DNA of 33,388 nucleotides from Paranoxybacillus sp035645275 (GTDB lineage: Bacteria; Bacillota; Bacilli; Bacillales; Anoxybacillaceae): contig DASQMX010000011.1 in the NCBI GenBank assembly GCA_035645275.1, forward strand, positions 1 through 33,388. Direction: 5' to 3'. Every line of letters begins with the position of its first letter. Position 1 is the first letter of the stretch. The notes under the pieces are model-generated. The model was not told where the DNA came from and did no database searches. It saw nothing but the letters and a program-made list of their open reading frames with translations. Made by a program: the position numbers and the translations under genes. Below are positions 15,868-24,187 of this stretch, piece by piece.

Positions 15868-16128
15868 GTGCCATATCATAAAAACAAACAGCAGGCGTTT
15901 CAAGCGGCGCAACAAGGAACAATGGAAGCGAAAGAATGGTATGAGAATCTTGTTCGTGATCGCGCTGATTATGGAAGCCAATTGAAGCATTTAAAGCAGG
16001 AAGTGAATGAAGCGTTTGAACAAATCAATAACGCATTAGAAGTGGCTTCTGAAAAGCAACGGGCTCAGCTTGAGCAGTTCCGCACGGACTTACAATCAAT
16101 TGTTTCCGAAGTGAACCAAACCGAATAG
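15868..16128 (+). CDS. hypothetical coiled-coil protein between sspP and sspO, 86 aa
   Basis: GTG start at 15868 with GAAGGAGTGA upstream. The protein is soluble, very Q/E/K-rich and predicted helical, with heptad-like spacing from about 40 to 80 (LKHLKQEVNEAFEQINNALE...). It sits on the opposite strand to sspP and sspO and is not part of the B. subtilis arrangement as I know it. No family is recognised. The setting suggests a spore-related protein, but only by association. A strong terminator follows. Confidence 0.75.
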   Translation: MPYHKNKQQAFQAAQQGTMEAKEWYENLVRDRADYGSQLKHLKQEVNEAFEQINNALEVASEKQRAQLEQFRTDLQSIVSEVNQTE

Positions 16129-16137
16129 AGGTAAGAA

Positions 16138-16174
16138 TCAAGGGTCTGGCTTCAAAATAGTCAGACCCTTTGTT
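16138..16174. terminator. bidirectional terminator between the 86-aa gene and sspO
   Basis: Stem AAGGGTCTG / CAGACCCTT with a 13-base loop. Its arms resemble the GGGTCTGACCC part of the palindromic repeats further right, so it may be a minimal relative of that family. Confidence 0.75.
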
Positions 16175-16219
16175 CATAATATGAACTCTAAGGCAGCGCT
16201 GGATGTCTAAACCGCTTGA

Positions 16220-16369
16220 TTATTGGTTCTTTTTTCTTTTTTTATTGTTTTGCCGTTGTTCTTCTGTGAGCGGTTCATTTGCGAATTCCTCATTATACCC
16301 AGCGCCCATTCCTTGTGCGCTTGCTGCATTCATTCCTGGAATGACATGGTTTGCTTTCCTTTTCGCCAC
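16220..16369 (-). CDS. sspO: small acid-soluble spore protein O
   Basis: 49 aa, GTG start at 16369 behind GGAGGTGATC. The protein starts MAKRKANHVIPGMNAASAQG, then GAGYNEEFANEPLTEEQRQN, and ends in the basic NNKKRKKNQ. This matches B. subtilis SspO (CotK) over its whole length. It lies upstream of citB on the opposite strand, the conserved position. As a forespore-made minor SASP it should depend on sigma-G; a convincing -10/-35 pair was not assigned. Confidence 0.95.
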   Translation of the reverse strand: MAKRKANHVIPGMNAASAQGMGAGYNEEFANEPLTEEQRQNNKKRKKNQ

Positions 16370-16530
16370 GCTGATCACCTCCGTTTGTATTTTGCACTTT
16401 TATAAGAAAAATTTATCACCTTTCATAAGAAAATTATGAGGTAAGAAACTCCATTATAGTTATTTACATATGTAAGGTATTGTAATAAGATAAAAGCGTA
16501 GGAATTTTGTGGGTTTTGGGAGAATTCATG

Positions 16531-16567
16531 CTATTTTTTCGACTTTCCAGCGAAAAAATAGTATAGT
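16531..16567 (+). promoter_or_regulatory. citB promoter with overlapping inverted repeat
   Basis: TCGACT (-35, 16539-16544) and TATAGT (-10, 16562-16567) are spaced exactly 17 bp. A perfect inverted repeat, CTATTTTTTCG / CGAAAAAATAG (16531-16541 and 16551-16561), spans the -35 and spacer, where a repressor would block polymerase. A second perfect 12-bp palindrome, TTACATATGTAA, lies at 16464-16475. B. subtilis citB is controlled by CcpC, CcpA and CodY; which protein uses these sites is not known. Confidence 0.7.
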
Positions 16568-16590
16568 ATTGAAATAAGGGGGTAATACAT

Positions 16591-19308
16591 ATGGCAAAAC
16601 AAGATGTCTTTAAAGCGCGAGCTTCCTTTGAAGTAAACGGTAAAAAGTATAACTATTACCGTTTACAAGCTCTTGAAGAAGCGGGCATTGGAAAAGTTTC
16701 ACGTCTACCATATTCTATTAAAGTATTACTTGAATCTGTATTGAGACAAGTAGACGGCCGCGTCATTACAAAAGAGCATGTTGAAAATCTAGCAAAATGG
16801 GGAACAGATGAATTAAAAGACATCGATGTTCCTTTCAAACCATCACGTGTTATTTTGCAAGATTTCACTGGCGTTCCAGCTGTTGTTGACTTAGCGTCTA
16901 TGCGCAAAGCAATGGCAGATATGGGCGGAGATCCATATAAAATCAACCCAGAAATTCCTGTCGATCTTGTTATTGACCACTCTGTTCAAGTTGATAAAGC
17001 AGGAACAGACGATGCGCTTGAGTACAACATGAACTTAGAATTTGAGCGCAACGCAGAGCGCTACAAATTTTTAAACTGGGCACAGAAAGCGTTTAACAAC
17101 TATCGTGCTGTACCTCCTGCAACAGGTATCGTTCACCAAGTAAACTTAGAATACTTGGCAAACGTTGTACATGCTGTTGAAGGGGAAAATGGCGAGTATG
17201 AAGCATTCCCAGATACGCTTGTTGGTACAGACTCCCATACAACAATGATTAACGGTATCGGCGTGCTTGGATGGGGTGTCGGTGGTATTGAAGCAGAAGC
17301 GGGAATGCTTGGACAACCTTCTTACTTCCCGGTACCTGAAGTCATCGGCGTGAAATTAACAGGTAAATTGCCAAACGGTACAACAGCAACTGACCTTGCG
17401 CTAAAAGTAACGCAAGTGCTTCGCCAAAAAGGTGTTGTCGGCAAATTCGTTGAATTCTTTGGGCCTGGTGTGGCCACATTGCCTCTTGCAGACCGCGCAA
17501 CAGTTGCAAACATGGCTCCTGAATATGGTGCGACATGCGGTTTCTTCCCGGTTGATGAAGAAGCGCTTGAATATTTGCGTTTAACAGGTCGCGATGAGCA
17601 TCATGTTCAAGTTGTTGAGGCATACTGCAAAGCAAATGGCTTGTTCTATACACCAGATGCGGAAGAGCCAATCTTCACAGATATCGTCGAAATCAATCTT
17701 TCTGAGATTGAACCAAATCTTTCAGGACCAAAACGTCCGCAAGACTTAATTCCGCTTTCTAAAATGAAAGCAGCATTCCGTGAAGCGGTAAAAGCTCCAC
17801 AAGGAAACCAAGGCTTCGGCTTAACGGAAGCGGACCTTGATAAACAAGTGACAGTGAAGCTTTCTAGCGGTGAAGAAGTCACATTGAAAACAGGAGACAT
17901 TGCCATTGCCGCTATTACAAGCTGTACAAATACATCCAACCCATATGTATTAATCAGTGCAGGCTTAGTGGCGAAAAAAGCGGTTGAAAAAGGTTTACAA
18001 GTTCCAAAATACGTAAAAACATCGCTAGCTCCTGGCTCTAAAGTTGTAACAGGCTATTTAAAAGATTCCGGCTTGCTTCCATACTTAGAGCAAATTGGCT
18101 TTAATATTGTCGGTTACGGCTGTACGACATGTATAGGTAACTCAGGACCGTTAGCTCCTGAATTAGAAAAAGCAATCGCAGAGAATGATTTGCTTGTGAC
18201 AAGCGTGCTTTCAGGTAACCGTAACTTCGAAGGACGCATTCACCCGCTTGTAAAAGGTAACTACTTAGCGTCACCACCGCTTGTTGTGGCATACGCTTTA
18301 GCGGGTACAGTTGACATTGACTTATTAAATGAGCCAATCGGTAAGGACAAAGACGGTAATGACGTATACTTCAACGATATTTGGCCGTCAATGGATGAAG
18401 TAAAAGAAGTGGTGAAACAAACAGTAACACCTGAATTATTCTGTAAAGAATATGAGCGCGTGTTCGATGACAATCCTCGCTGGAATGCGATTAAAACGAC
18501 AGATGAACCGCTCTATCAGTGGGACGAAGATTCCACATACATTCAAAACCCGCCGTTCTTTGAAGGTTTATCTCCAGAAGCGGGCGAAGTTAAGCCGCTT
18601 AAAGGCTTACGCGTAGTTGGAAAATTCGGTGATTCTGTAACAACGGACCACATTTCACCAGCAGGTTCTATCGGTGTGAACACACCAGCTGGTCAATATC
18701 TCATCTCTAAAGGTGTAGATCCAAAAGATTTCAACTCTTACGGTTCTCGCCGCGGTAACCATGAAGTGATGATGCGCGGTACATTCGCAAACATCCGTAT
18801 CCGCAACCAAATTGCACCAGGAACAGAAGGCGGATATACAACATACTGGCCAACAGGCGAAGTGATGTCTATTTACGATGCATGCATGAAGTATAAACAA
18901 GATGGCACAGGTCTTGTTGTGATTGCAGGAAAAGACTACGGAATGGGAAGCTCACGCGACTGGGCAGCAAAAGGTACGTTCCTGCTTGGCATTAAGACAG
19001 TCATCGCGGAAAGCTTCGAGCGTATCCACCGCTCAAACCTTGTGCTCATGGGCGTGTTGCCGCTGCAGTTTAAAGAAGGCGAAAACGCAGAAACGCTTGG
19101 TTTAACAGGCAAAGAAGTATTCGAAGTGCACATTGACGAAAATGTAAAGCCGCGCGATTATGTCAAAGTAACGGCTACAAATCCAGAAACAGGTGAAGTG
19201 AAAGAGTTTGAAGTATTAGTTCGCTTCGACAGCGAAGTCGAAATTGACTACTATCGCCATGGCGGTATTTTACAAATGGTATTGCGCGAAAAACTAAAAG
19301 GAATCTAA
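16591..19308 (+). CDS. citB: aconitate hydratase (aconitase)
   Basis: 905 aa, full length. The ATG follows AAGGGGGTAAT. The enzyme converts citrate to isocitrate in the TCA cycle through a [4Fe-4S] cluster. The cluster cysteines are visible in ITSCTNTSNP and YGCTTCIG. The substrate-binding pattern DSHTTMINGIG and the swivel-domain GMGSSRDWAAKG are intact. Bacillus aconitase also binds iron-responsive-like RNAs when iron is low and affects sporulation. The gene stands alone, between its own promoter and a strong terminator. Confidence 0.98.
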   Translation: MAKQDVFKARASFEVNGKKYNYYRLQALEEAGIGKVSRLPYSIKVLLESVLRQVDGRVITKEHVENLAKWGTDELKDIDVPFKPSRVILQDFTGVPAVVDLASMRKAMADMGGDPYKINPEIPVDLVIDHSVQVDKAGTDDALEYNMNLEFERNAERYKFLNWAQKAFNNYRAVPPATGIVHQVNLEYLANVVHAVEGENGEYEAFPDTLVGTDSHTTMINGIGVLGWGVGGIEAEAGMLGQPSYFPVPEVIGVKLTGKLPNGTTATDLALKVTQVLRQKGVVGKFVEFFGPGVATLPLADRATVANMAPEYGATCGFFPVDEEALEYLRLTGRDEHHVQVVEAYCKANGLFYTPDAEEPIFTDIVEINLSEIEPNLSGPKRPQDLIPLSKMKAAFREAVKAPQGNQGFGLTEADLDKQVTVKLSSGEEVTLKTGDIAIAAITSCTNTSNPYVLISAGLVAKKAVEKGLQVPKYVKTSLAPGSKVVTGYLKDSGLLPYLEQIGFNIVGYGCTTCIGNSGPLAPELEKAIAENDLLVTSVLSGNRNFEGRIHPLVKGNYLASPPLVVAYALAGTVDIDLLNEPIGKDKDGNDVYFNDIWPSMDEVKEVVKQTVTPELFCKEYERVFDDNPRWNAIKTTDEPLYQWDEDSTYIQNPPFFEGLSPEAGEVKPLKGLRVVGKFGDSVTTDHISPAGSIGVNTPAGQYLISKGVDPKDFNSYGSRRGNHEVMMRGTFANIRIRNQIAPGTEGGYTTYWPTGEVMSIYDACMKYKQDGTGLVVIAGKDYGMGSSRDWAAKGTFLLGIKTVIAESFERIHRSNLVLMGVLPLQFKEGENAETLGLTGKEVFEVHIDENVKPRDYVKVTATNPETGEVKEFEVLVRFDSEVEIDYYRHGGILQMVLREKLKGI

Positions 19309-19348
19309 TTCACAACTGAATTATCTCGTTAATTAAAATTAACAAATA

Positions 19349-19385
19349 AAAACGCTCGGATTTTTAAAATCCGAGCGTTTTTTCG
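19349..19385 (+). terminator. citB terminator
   Basis: Stem of about 13 bp (AACGCTCGGATTT with its complement AAATCCGAGCGTT), followed by a T-run into 19384. Confidence 0.9.
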
Positions 19386-19435
19386 ATATTTATTTCCACT
19401 CTTCTTATGAATGTACTCGTTAGCACAATAATTTT

Positions 19436-19693
19436 TTACCTTATGTGACTCGAATAAGGGTCATATAATCCTGTTAACAATAAAACACTTAATGCTATTA
19501 TCAATAATCCTGCAATTATTATCCCTGTACCAATAACTCTTTTCTCTCTTTTTAGTATGATTCCGATGATTAAGTTTAGAACTGCAATTGGTAATAAGAT
19601 TAACCCTGCACCAATGTTCAAGATTTTCTCCCCCATTGAAGAAAGCTGCCCATAACCAAACAGGAAAAACGATAATTTATTGAAGTATCGCAT
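19436..19693 (-). CDS. small membrane protein, 85 aa, unknown
   Basis: Start taken at ATG 19693 with a weak GGAA in front; TTG 19702 is an in-frame alternative. Two strongly hydrophobic segments (about 25-48 and 56-76) are joined by a basic KREKR loop, giving a hairpin in the membrane. The extra-membrane ends are short. No family is recognised. It lies downstream of the lipoprotein gene on the same strand, 48 bp away, and may be cotranscribed. The low GC compared with citB hints at later acquisition. Confidence 0.6.
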   Translation of the reverse strand: MRYFNKLSFFLFGYGQLSSMGEKILNIGAGLILLPIAVLNLIIGIILKREKRVIGTGIIIAGLLIIALSVLLLTGLYDPYSSHIR

Positions 19694-19740
19694 CTGTTCC
19701 AAAAACTTTTATTTGTTGAATCTAACAAAATAACAGGAGT

Positions 19741-20241
19741 CTATTGAACAGTTACATCATCAAATCGAATCTCTACAATCTTTTCTTCATGGTCAAGCCA
19801 AAATTCTAATGTAGCGTTTATTTCCCAATCAATGTATCCAATAATATCTGTTCCTTGTTCAATACGATGATAGAAATTTTCACCATATGCTTCGATTACA
19901 TCATTTTTACTATCACCGAAAGTGATTCCTCTATGAGTTTGTTGAATATGCCCCATTATTCTAACAATTTCACCATCATCTGTTGTGGCAATTTCCAAAC
20001 CATTACTTAATAAATAATAATCATAAAATTCATTGTCACTGCTTTTATTTGTTTGTTTACCGTATTTCCTAATGAACCATTCGTCATTAATATTTTGATG
20101 TAATCTTAGTCCATCCAATTCTTCTTGGCTTAAATCAGTGGATTCGGTATTTTTAAAATAAAAAGAACGATCGCACCCGAACAATAACAGCGACAACAAT
20201 AAAACACAAACGAAAATCATTATTCGTAATTTCTTTTCCAT
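19741..20241 (-). CDS. putative lipoprotein, 166 aa
   Basis: ATG 20241 is chosen because GGGGAAG precedes it; an upstream ATG at 20268 lacks this. The N-terminus is a lipoprotein signal: MEKKLR, a leucine-rich core, then LLFGC with Cys at about residue 23 as the lipid attachment site. The mature domain is acidic and alpha/beta (ITFGDSKNDVIEAYGENFYHR looks like a small SmpA/BamE-like or DUF4309-like fold). No family is certain. It is probably anchored on the outer face of the membrane. Confidence 0.7.
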   Translation of the reverse strand: MEKKLRIMIFVCVLLLSLLLFGCDRSFYFKNTESTDLSQEELDGLRLHQNINDEWFIRKYGKQTNKSSDNEFYDYYLLSNGLEIATTDDGEIVRIMGHIQQTHRGITFGDSKNDVIEAYGENFYHRIEQGTDIIGYIDWEINATLEFWLDHEEKIVEIRFDDVTVQ

Positions 20242-20524
20242 ATTTTTCTTCCCCAAAAAATAATTCATGATTAAAATTCCATTTGAAATATCATTTGTTC
20301 CTTTTCAATAAGAAATTTATACTACGCTTCTATTTTAACATAAAATTCCATAGATCCTTATATTAATAAGAAATCTAATAATTAACAACAGTTTCAGCAC
20401 TGTTTTTAGCACTTTTTTATCTACACTACAATAATTAGCGTCATCTCTTGATTTTTGTTGTACGATCTTATATATTAATTGACCATAAAAAAGGCAATTT
20501 TCATTGATGTAACAACAATAAAAA
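20242..20524. other. AT-rich intergenic region
   Basis: 283 bp between the lipoprotein gene and the palindrome at 20525. No gene, clear promoter or strong hairpin was identified. Confidence 0.5.
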
Positions 20525-20577
20525 GAAGAGGCTGTCTCATAAGGGTCTGACCCTTGGCTTTTGAGATAGTCTCTTCT
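20525..20577. repeat. palindromic repeat, short form; terminator for sspL
   Basis: Arms AGAGGCTGTCTCA and TGAGATAGTCTCTTCT enclose a nested AAGGGTCTGACCCTT hairpin. The left half (GAGGCTG..CTCATAAGGG) matches the copy at 30170. On the minus strand it is followed by a T-run, so it can terminate sspL. Confidence 0.75.
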
Positions 20578-20639
20578 AATTGGTTGGTTATTTCAAATTT
20601 CTCTCGTGCAAGTGAACTTGCTAGTTTTGGCATGCCTAC

Positions 20640-20777
20640 TTATTTCTTATTGCTTCTTTTTGCTGCATTCTCTAATTCGCTTTTTGGATCAGGAGTAAAT
20701 GTTCCATCTTGCCCAAACCCTTGTGGATTCACCCCTGGAGCTTTTGTGCCGCGATTTGTACCGCCGTTTTTTGCCAT
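20640..20777 (-). CDS. sspL: small acid-soluble spore protein L-like
   Basis: 45 aa from ATG 20777, behind GGAGGTGAGTG. The core APGVNPQGFGQDGTF, followed by PDPKSELENAAKRSNKK, parallels B. subtilis SspL (GGVTPQG, DPKTELEERAKKSN). Length fits. It is a minor forespore protein. The neighbour yuiD is divergent, with about 100 bp between. The symbol rests on recall of the SspL sequence and should be treated as probable. Confidence 0.8.
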   Translation of the reverse strand: MAKNGGTNRGTKAPGVNPQGFGQDGTFTPDPKSELENAAKRSNKK

Positions 20778-20876
20778 ATCACTCACCTCCGAAGATAGTG
20801 TTGCCTGATTAGTGAAAAATATGTTTTGTATAGTCGATTTTATTAAGCGAAACACTATCCATGAGGTGAAAAATTA

Positions 20877-21338
20877 ATGAACAAAGCTCTAAGGACCGCA
20901 TTGTTTACCATTGGACTAGCGCAGTTTTTGAAAATACCCATTAAACAACTAAAAACAAGAAAATGGGATTGGAGCCTGTTTTTCGAAACAGGTGGGATGC
21001 CAAGTTCGCATTCAGCTGGAGTATCATCACTTGCAACATATATTGCTCTTCAACGGGGCATTCGGACGATTGATTTTGCGCTTGCTGCTTTGTTTGGTTT
21101 GATTGTTATGTATGATGCGCAAGGTGTTCGTCGCCAAGCGGGGGAGTTGGCGATTCATTTAAATAGTTTAGCCGAGGAAGTGAAAAAACTTGAAAATGAT
21201 CCGAAACAGTACGTTTATGAGCGAAAGAAAGAACGAATTAGTGAACGGCTTGGGCATCAGCCAATTGAAGTTGTCGGCGGAGCGTTGTTAGGGATATTCA
21301 CTGGTGCCATCGCTCATTTCCTCGCCCGAAAATTTTAA
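20877..21338 (+). CDS. yuiD: divergent PAP2-family membrane protein YuiD
   Basis: 153 aa; ATG with GAGGTGAAAA upstream. It belongs to the DUF212/divergent PAP2 family: GGMPSSHSAGVSSLATYIA (about 39-57), a middle helix (IDFALAALFGLIVMYDAQGVRRQAGE), and a C-terminal GHQPIEVVGGALLGIFTG helix. The PSSH and H of the phosphatase motif are present but the family's activity is uncertain. Length matches B. subtilis YuiD. Confidence 0.9.
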   Translation: MNKALRTALFTIGLAQFLKIPIKQLKTRKWDWSLFFETGGMPSSHSAGVSSLATYIALQRGIRTIDFALAALFGLIVMYDAQGVRRQAGELAIHLNSLAEEVKKLENDPKQYVYERKKERISERLGHQPIEVVGGALLGIFTGAIAHFLARKF

Positions 21339-21415
21339 GTTTATATAGCGATAACGGCAAAAATGCGTTAAGATGGGAAAGGGAAAGAAGATAATGGAAG
21401 AGCGGGGAATGACTA

Positions 21416-21691
21416 GTGGAACAAAAGAGACAGACTCTTGATGAATACATCGCTTTTTTAGCAAGTAAAGGGTTTCATTTTCGTGAGGATGCTCTTGGCT
21501 TTATACAATTCGGGAAACAGTATACGGGTGCGGAAGATGGTCTTGCTGTCATTGCACTGGAAATGACTTTAAAGGCGCAAAAGCAATTTGATGGCAGCTT
21601 TTATATATCGTTATTAGAGCAGCTCAAGCAACAAAATATAACTACACGGAAACAAGCAATGGCATTTATGAAAGAAAAAGGATTATTATAA
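21416..21691 (+). CDS. small conserved-looking protein, 91 aa, unknown
   Basis: GTG start at 21416 with GCGGGGAA upstream. The soluble protein (MEQKRQTLDEYIAFLASKGFHF...) has a central IQFGKQYTGAEDGLAVIALEMTLKAQ helix and ends TTRKQAMAFMKEKGLL. It looks like a compact helical fold seen in Bacillaceae, possibly a DUF family, but I cannot name it with confidence. It follows yuiD by 77 bp and precedes a palindromic repeat that likely ends its transcript. Confidence 0.7.
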   Translation: MEQKRQTLDEYIAFLASKGFHFREDALGFIQFGKQYTGAEDGLAVIALEMTLKAQKQFDGSFYISLLEQLKQQNITTRKQAMAFMKEKGLL

Positions 21692-21710
21692 GCAAAAATA
21701 TAAGCAAAAA

Positions 21711-21792
21711 GGCTGACCAGAAAAGCAAAGTGTCAGACCCCACAATACAATATATTACGGATATATGTGGGGTTAACACTTATCGGTCAGCC
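21711..21792. repeat. palindromic repeat, 82-bp copy
   Basis: Perfect outer arms GGCTGACC / GGTCAGCC. Inner arms AAGTGTCAGACCCCACA and TGTGGGGTTAACACTT are nearly complementary, around an AT-rich centre with ATATAT. It lies between two converging genes and ends 2 bp before the stop codon of the broken EamA gene. Confidence 0.85.
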
Positions 21793-21794
21793 TC

Positions 21795-22723
21795 TTATTG
21801 TGTCATTTGCCGATTGGAAGAAAACTTTTTTCGGAACGAAAAAGAAATTGGCAACTCCGCTAAAATCATTCCAAGTAAAATCAATAGGCAGCCGACAAGA
21901 GCCGATATCGTCAAGCGTTCATCTGTCCATATATAAGCGGTGAGCGCCGCAAACACCGGCTCCATCGCGAAAATAAGAGCAACGCGTGTCGCTGTTGTGT
22001 ATTTTTGAAAATTGGTTTGTACTAAAAAGGCAAACGCTGTCGCAAGCAAGGAAGTAATCAATAAAGCTGACCATACTTCCGCCTTTTGTAATACGGCTCC
22101 ATTTAACATTTGTGTCCAGTCTTCAAAGAAGAAGGCGGAAATGACGCATAATATAGCAACCGTAAAAATTTGCGTGATGGTTAATAATAAGGTTGGAAAT
22201 TGAGAAGAATATTTTCCGGTGATAACAATGTGCATGCCGAATGAAACCGCGCATAAAAAACAAGTACATCCCCTTTATTCACCGACAACTCGCCGTTCAT
22301 TGTCAATAAATACAGCCCGATGGCAGCAATAAGCACACCGAGTATTGCATTGGCTTTTGGCTTTTGTTTTAATAGGAAAAAAGCAAACAAAGGAACTAAG
22401 ACAACACTTAGTCCGGTGATAAAACCTGCTTTTGCTGAAGTGGTGTACAATAAGCCCATTGTTTGAAAGGCATAGCCGCTAAAAAGCCAAAAGCCCATAA
22501 AGGCACCGGAAAGCAGCAATGAACCGTTCCACATTTTTAATTGCGGGCGATGAAAGAGGAAAAGCCATATCAGTAAAAACAAACCGGCGAGCAAAAAGCG
22601 CACGCCGTTAAACGAAAGAGGTTCAAGAAACGAGATAGCGTTTTGTACAAGGACAAATGTTGCTCCCCATATAAAGGTAACGAACAAAAGGCTCATATCC
22701 GCGACCCATTGTTTTTTCATCAT
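21795..22723 (-). pseudogene. EamA/DMT transporter, broken by a one-base frameshift
   Basis: The leftward gene starts at ATG 22723 (AAGGGGATTA upstream) and encodes ten-helix EamA-family drug/metabolite permease sequence: WGATFVLVQNAISFLEPLSFNGVRFLLAG at the start and a second EamA repeat later. Near 22251-22260 the frame is lost. One extra base in the A6 tract (T6 on the coding strand) would join GDVLVF to CAVSFGMHIVITGK and restore about 309 residues, the family's normal length. Without it the first frame ends at 22181. The fault could be a real mutation, phase variation at the homopolymer or a sequencing error. It lies 12 bp after ypdQ in the same direction. Confidence 0.85.
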
Positions 22724-22735
22724 TAATCCCCTTAT

Positions 22736-23125
22736 CTATTGATTTAGTTGTATCGCTTTGCGCGCCAATTCATCAGCGACATGGTTTTGCTTGCTTGGAA
22801 TCCACTTAAGAAAAAATAAATCAAGCTGTTTTGCTAAGGTTAATGCTTCATCAAGTAGAGGAGCATATTTTTCATTTTTCATATACTCTTTCTCTACTGC
22901 ACGGTCAACCAGTTGTGAATCGGTGCGGAATGAAACCGTTCGATACCCTTTTTTCAAGCAAATTTCTAACCCTTTAATAAGGGAATGTAGTTCTGCTTCA
23001 TGGTTGGACATCGTGCCGAGCGGAATCGAATAACGCTCTACGGTCCCGTTTACTTTTATAAAAATGCCAGCACCAGATGGACCTGGGTCTCCTGCACTTG
23101 CACCGTCAATATATACCTCAATCAA
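22736..23125 (-). CDS. ypdQ: RNase HI-like protein, YpdQ type
   Basis: 129 aa, TTG start at 23125 with GGGGGAAT upstream. It is a single RNase H fold with acidic residues at Asp7 (YIDGASAGDPG), Glu45 (NHEAEL), Asp69 (RTDSQLV) and Asp118 (HVADELAR), so the four-carboxylate site appears complete. Such bacterial 'reverse-transcriptase-like' RNase HI proteins may cut RNA in RNA-DNA hybrids, but activity of the B. subtilis homologue is weak or unproven. It forms a leftward pair with the broken EamA gene. Confidence 0.85.
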   Translation of the reverse strand: MIEVYIDGASAGDPGPSGAGIFIKVNGTVERYSIPLGTMSNHEAELHSLIKGLEICLKKGYRTVSFRTDSQLVDRAVEKEYMKNEKYAPLLDEALTLAKQLDLFFLKWIPSKQNHVADELARKAIQLNQ

Positions 23126-23511
23126 AAAGCAATTCCCCCAATAGATGATATTTATGTTAAAAATAGTTTAGCATATTTGTAGAAAAATTGATATCTCTCT
23201 TTGGCAATATGCATAAAAGGTGTATCTCAAACAGCGTTTCCATATATAATTAGTAAAGAAATTTTGCTAAAAAAACACCTAGCAAGCTGACGGAAAGATG
23301 AGCGTATCAACAAGCTGACTTGTCAGTGTTGTGAATCATTAAACATTTATTTCCCATTCTTGTAGTATAATTAAAAATAAACTAGAACGAATGCCATTAG
23401 ACCGCGTTCGGTTGTAAGTGGCACGAATAATGAAAGAGAAACAAGGAACAATGAGGATAAGCCTAATCATGGTAAGTAAAATTTGAGACTACCGGGGAAG
23501 GATGAACCGAT
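23126..23511. promoter_or_regulatory. 386-bp divergent control region of the two RNase H-like genes
   Basis: A TATAAT at 23366-23371 is a rightward -10 candidate, but no good -35 accompanies it. A cluster of small repeats lies upstream: TTGCTA...TAGCAA (23266-23288), a direct repeat CAAGCTGAC (about 23283 and 23311), and the palindrome CTGACTTGTCAG (23315-23326). Nothing else was identified. Confidence 0.35.
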
Positions 23512-24177
23512 GTGAATGTCGTCATTCAATGGAAATATGTAAGCCCGAAAAAACAAGAAATAGTGCTTACATCCGATTTGCTGCCGGCGGAGAAAGCGTT
23601 GATGATTGCCGAAGATTTTGAAAAAACCGGACGCGTTAAAGAATTGCTGTTTATCGATGAACAGGAGACGAGCTGGACGAAAAAAGAATTAACAAAGTTA
23701 CTAAAAGAATTAGAAACAGAGCCGCATAATATTGTTGCTTATTTTGATGGCGGTTTCGATAAACAGACACAAAAAGCGGGAGTCGGCACGGTCATTTACT
23801 ATAAGCAAAACCATCAGCGCTACCGTTTGCGTGCCAATCAGATGCTTGATGAAATCGAATCGAATAATGAAGCCGAATATGCAGCGTTTTGGTTTACTGT
23901 TCAGAAATTAGAAGAACTCGGCGTACATCACTTGCCTGTCACGTTTCGTGGCGACTCCCAAGTTGTTTTAAATCAGCTATCTGGAGAGTGGCCTTGCTTT
24001 GAAGACAATTACAACGCTTGGTTGGACCGAATTGAAGAAAAGCTTGCCAAGTTAGCCATCAATGCCACTTTTGAACTGATTTCACGCAAACAAAACAGTG
24101 AAGCTGATAGACTTGCCACTCAAGCATTAGAAAACATTTTGATCACAAGTACACTTGAACTAAATGAGAAAGGGTAG
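23512..24177 (+). CDS. ypeP: RNase H-like protein with N-terminal extension, YpeP type
   Basis: 221 aa, GTG start at 23512 behind GGGGAAGGA. Residues 1-70 form a separate small domain with no recognised family. Residues 74-205 are an RNase H fold with Asp79 (AYFDGGFD), Glu122 (NNEAEY), Asp148 (RGDSQVV) and Asp199 (SEADRLA). The active site appears complete. Layout matches B. subtilis YpeP. It runs divergently from ypdQ, a second RNase H-like gene only 386 bp away, and 10 bp before the small zinc-finger gene, with which it is likely cotranscribed. Confidence 0.8.
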   Translation: MNVVIQWKYVSPKKQEIVLTSDLLPAEKALMIAEDFEKTGRVKELLFIDEQETSWTKKELTKLLKELETEPHNIVAYFDGGFDKQTQKAGVGTVIYYKQNHQRYRLRANQMLDEIESNNEAEYAAFWFTVQKLEELGVHHLPVTFRGDSQVVLNQLSGEWPCFEDNYNAWLDRIEEKLAKLAINATFELISRKQNSEADRLATQALENILITSTLELNEKG

Positions 24178-24187
24178 ATAACAATTG

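Noticed and set aside
16203..16439. Rightward 78-codon frame opposite sspO
   Set aside because: It is the reverse strand of sspO, whose protein matches a known family over its entire length and has a strong ribosome-binding site.
17322..17671. Leftward frames inside citB
   Set aside because: Shadows of aconitase codon bias, with no ribosome-binding sites and no protein-like features.
20554..20808. Rightward 84-codon frame opposite sspL
   Set aside because: Overlaps sspL on the other strand, has no ribosome-binding site and starts inside a palindromic repeat.
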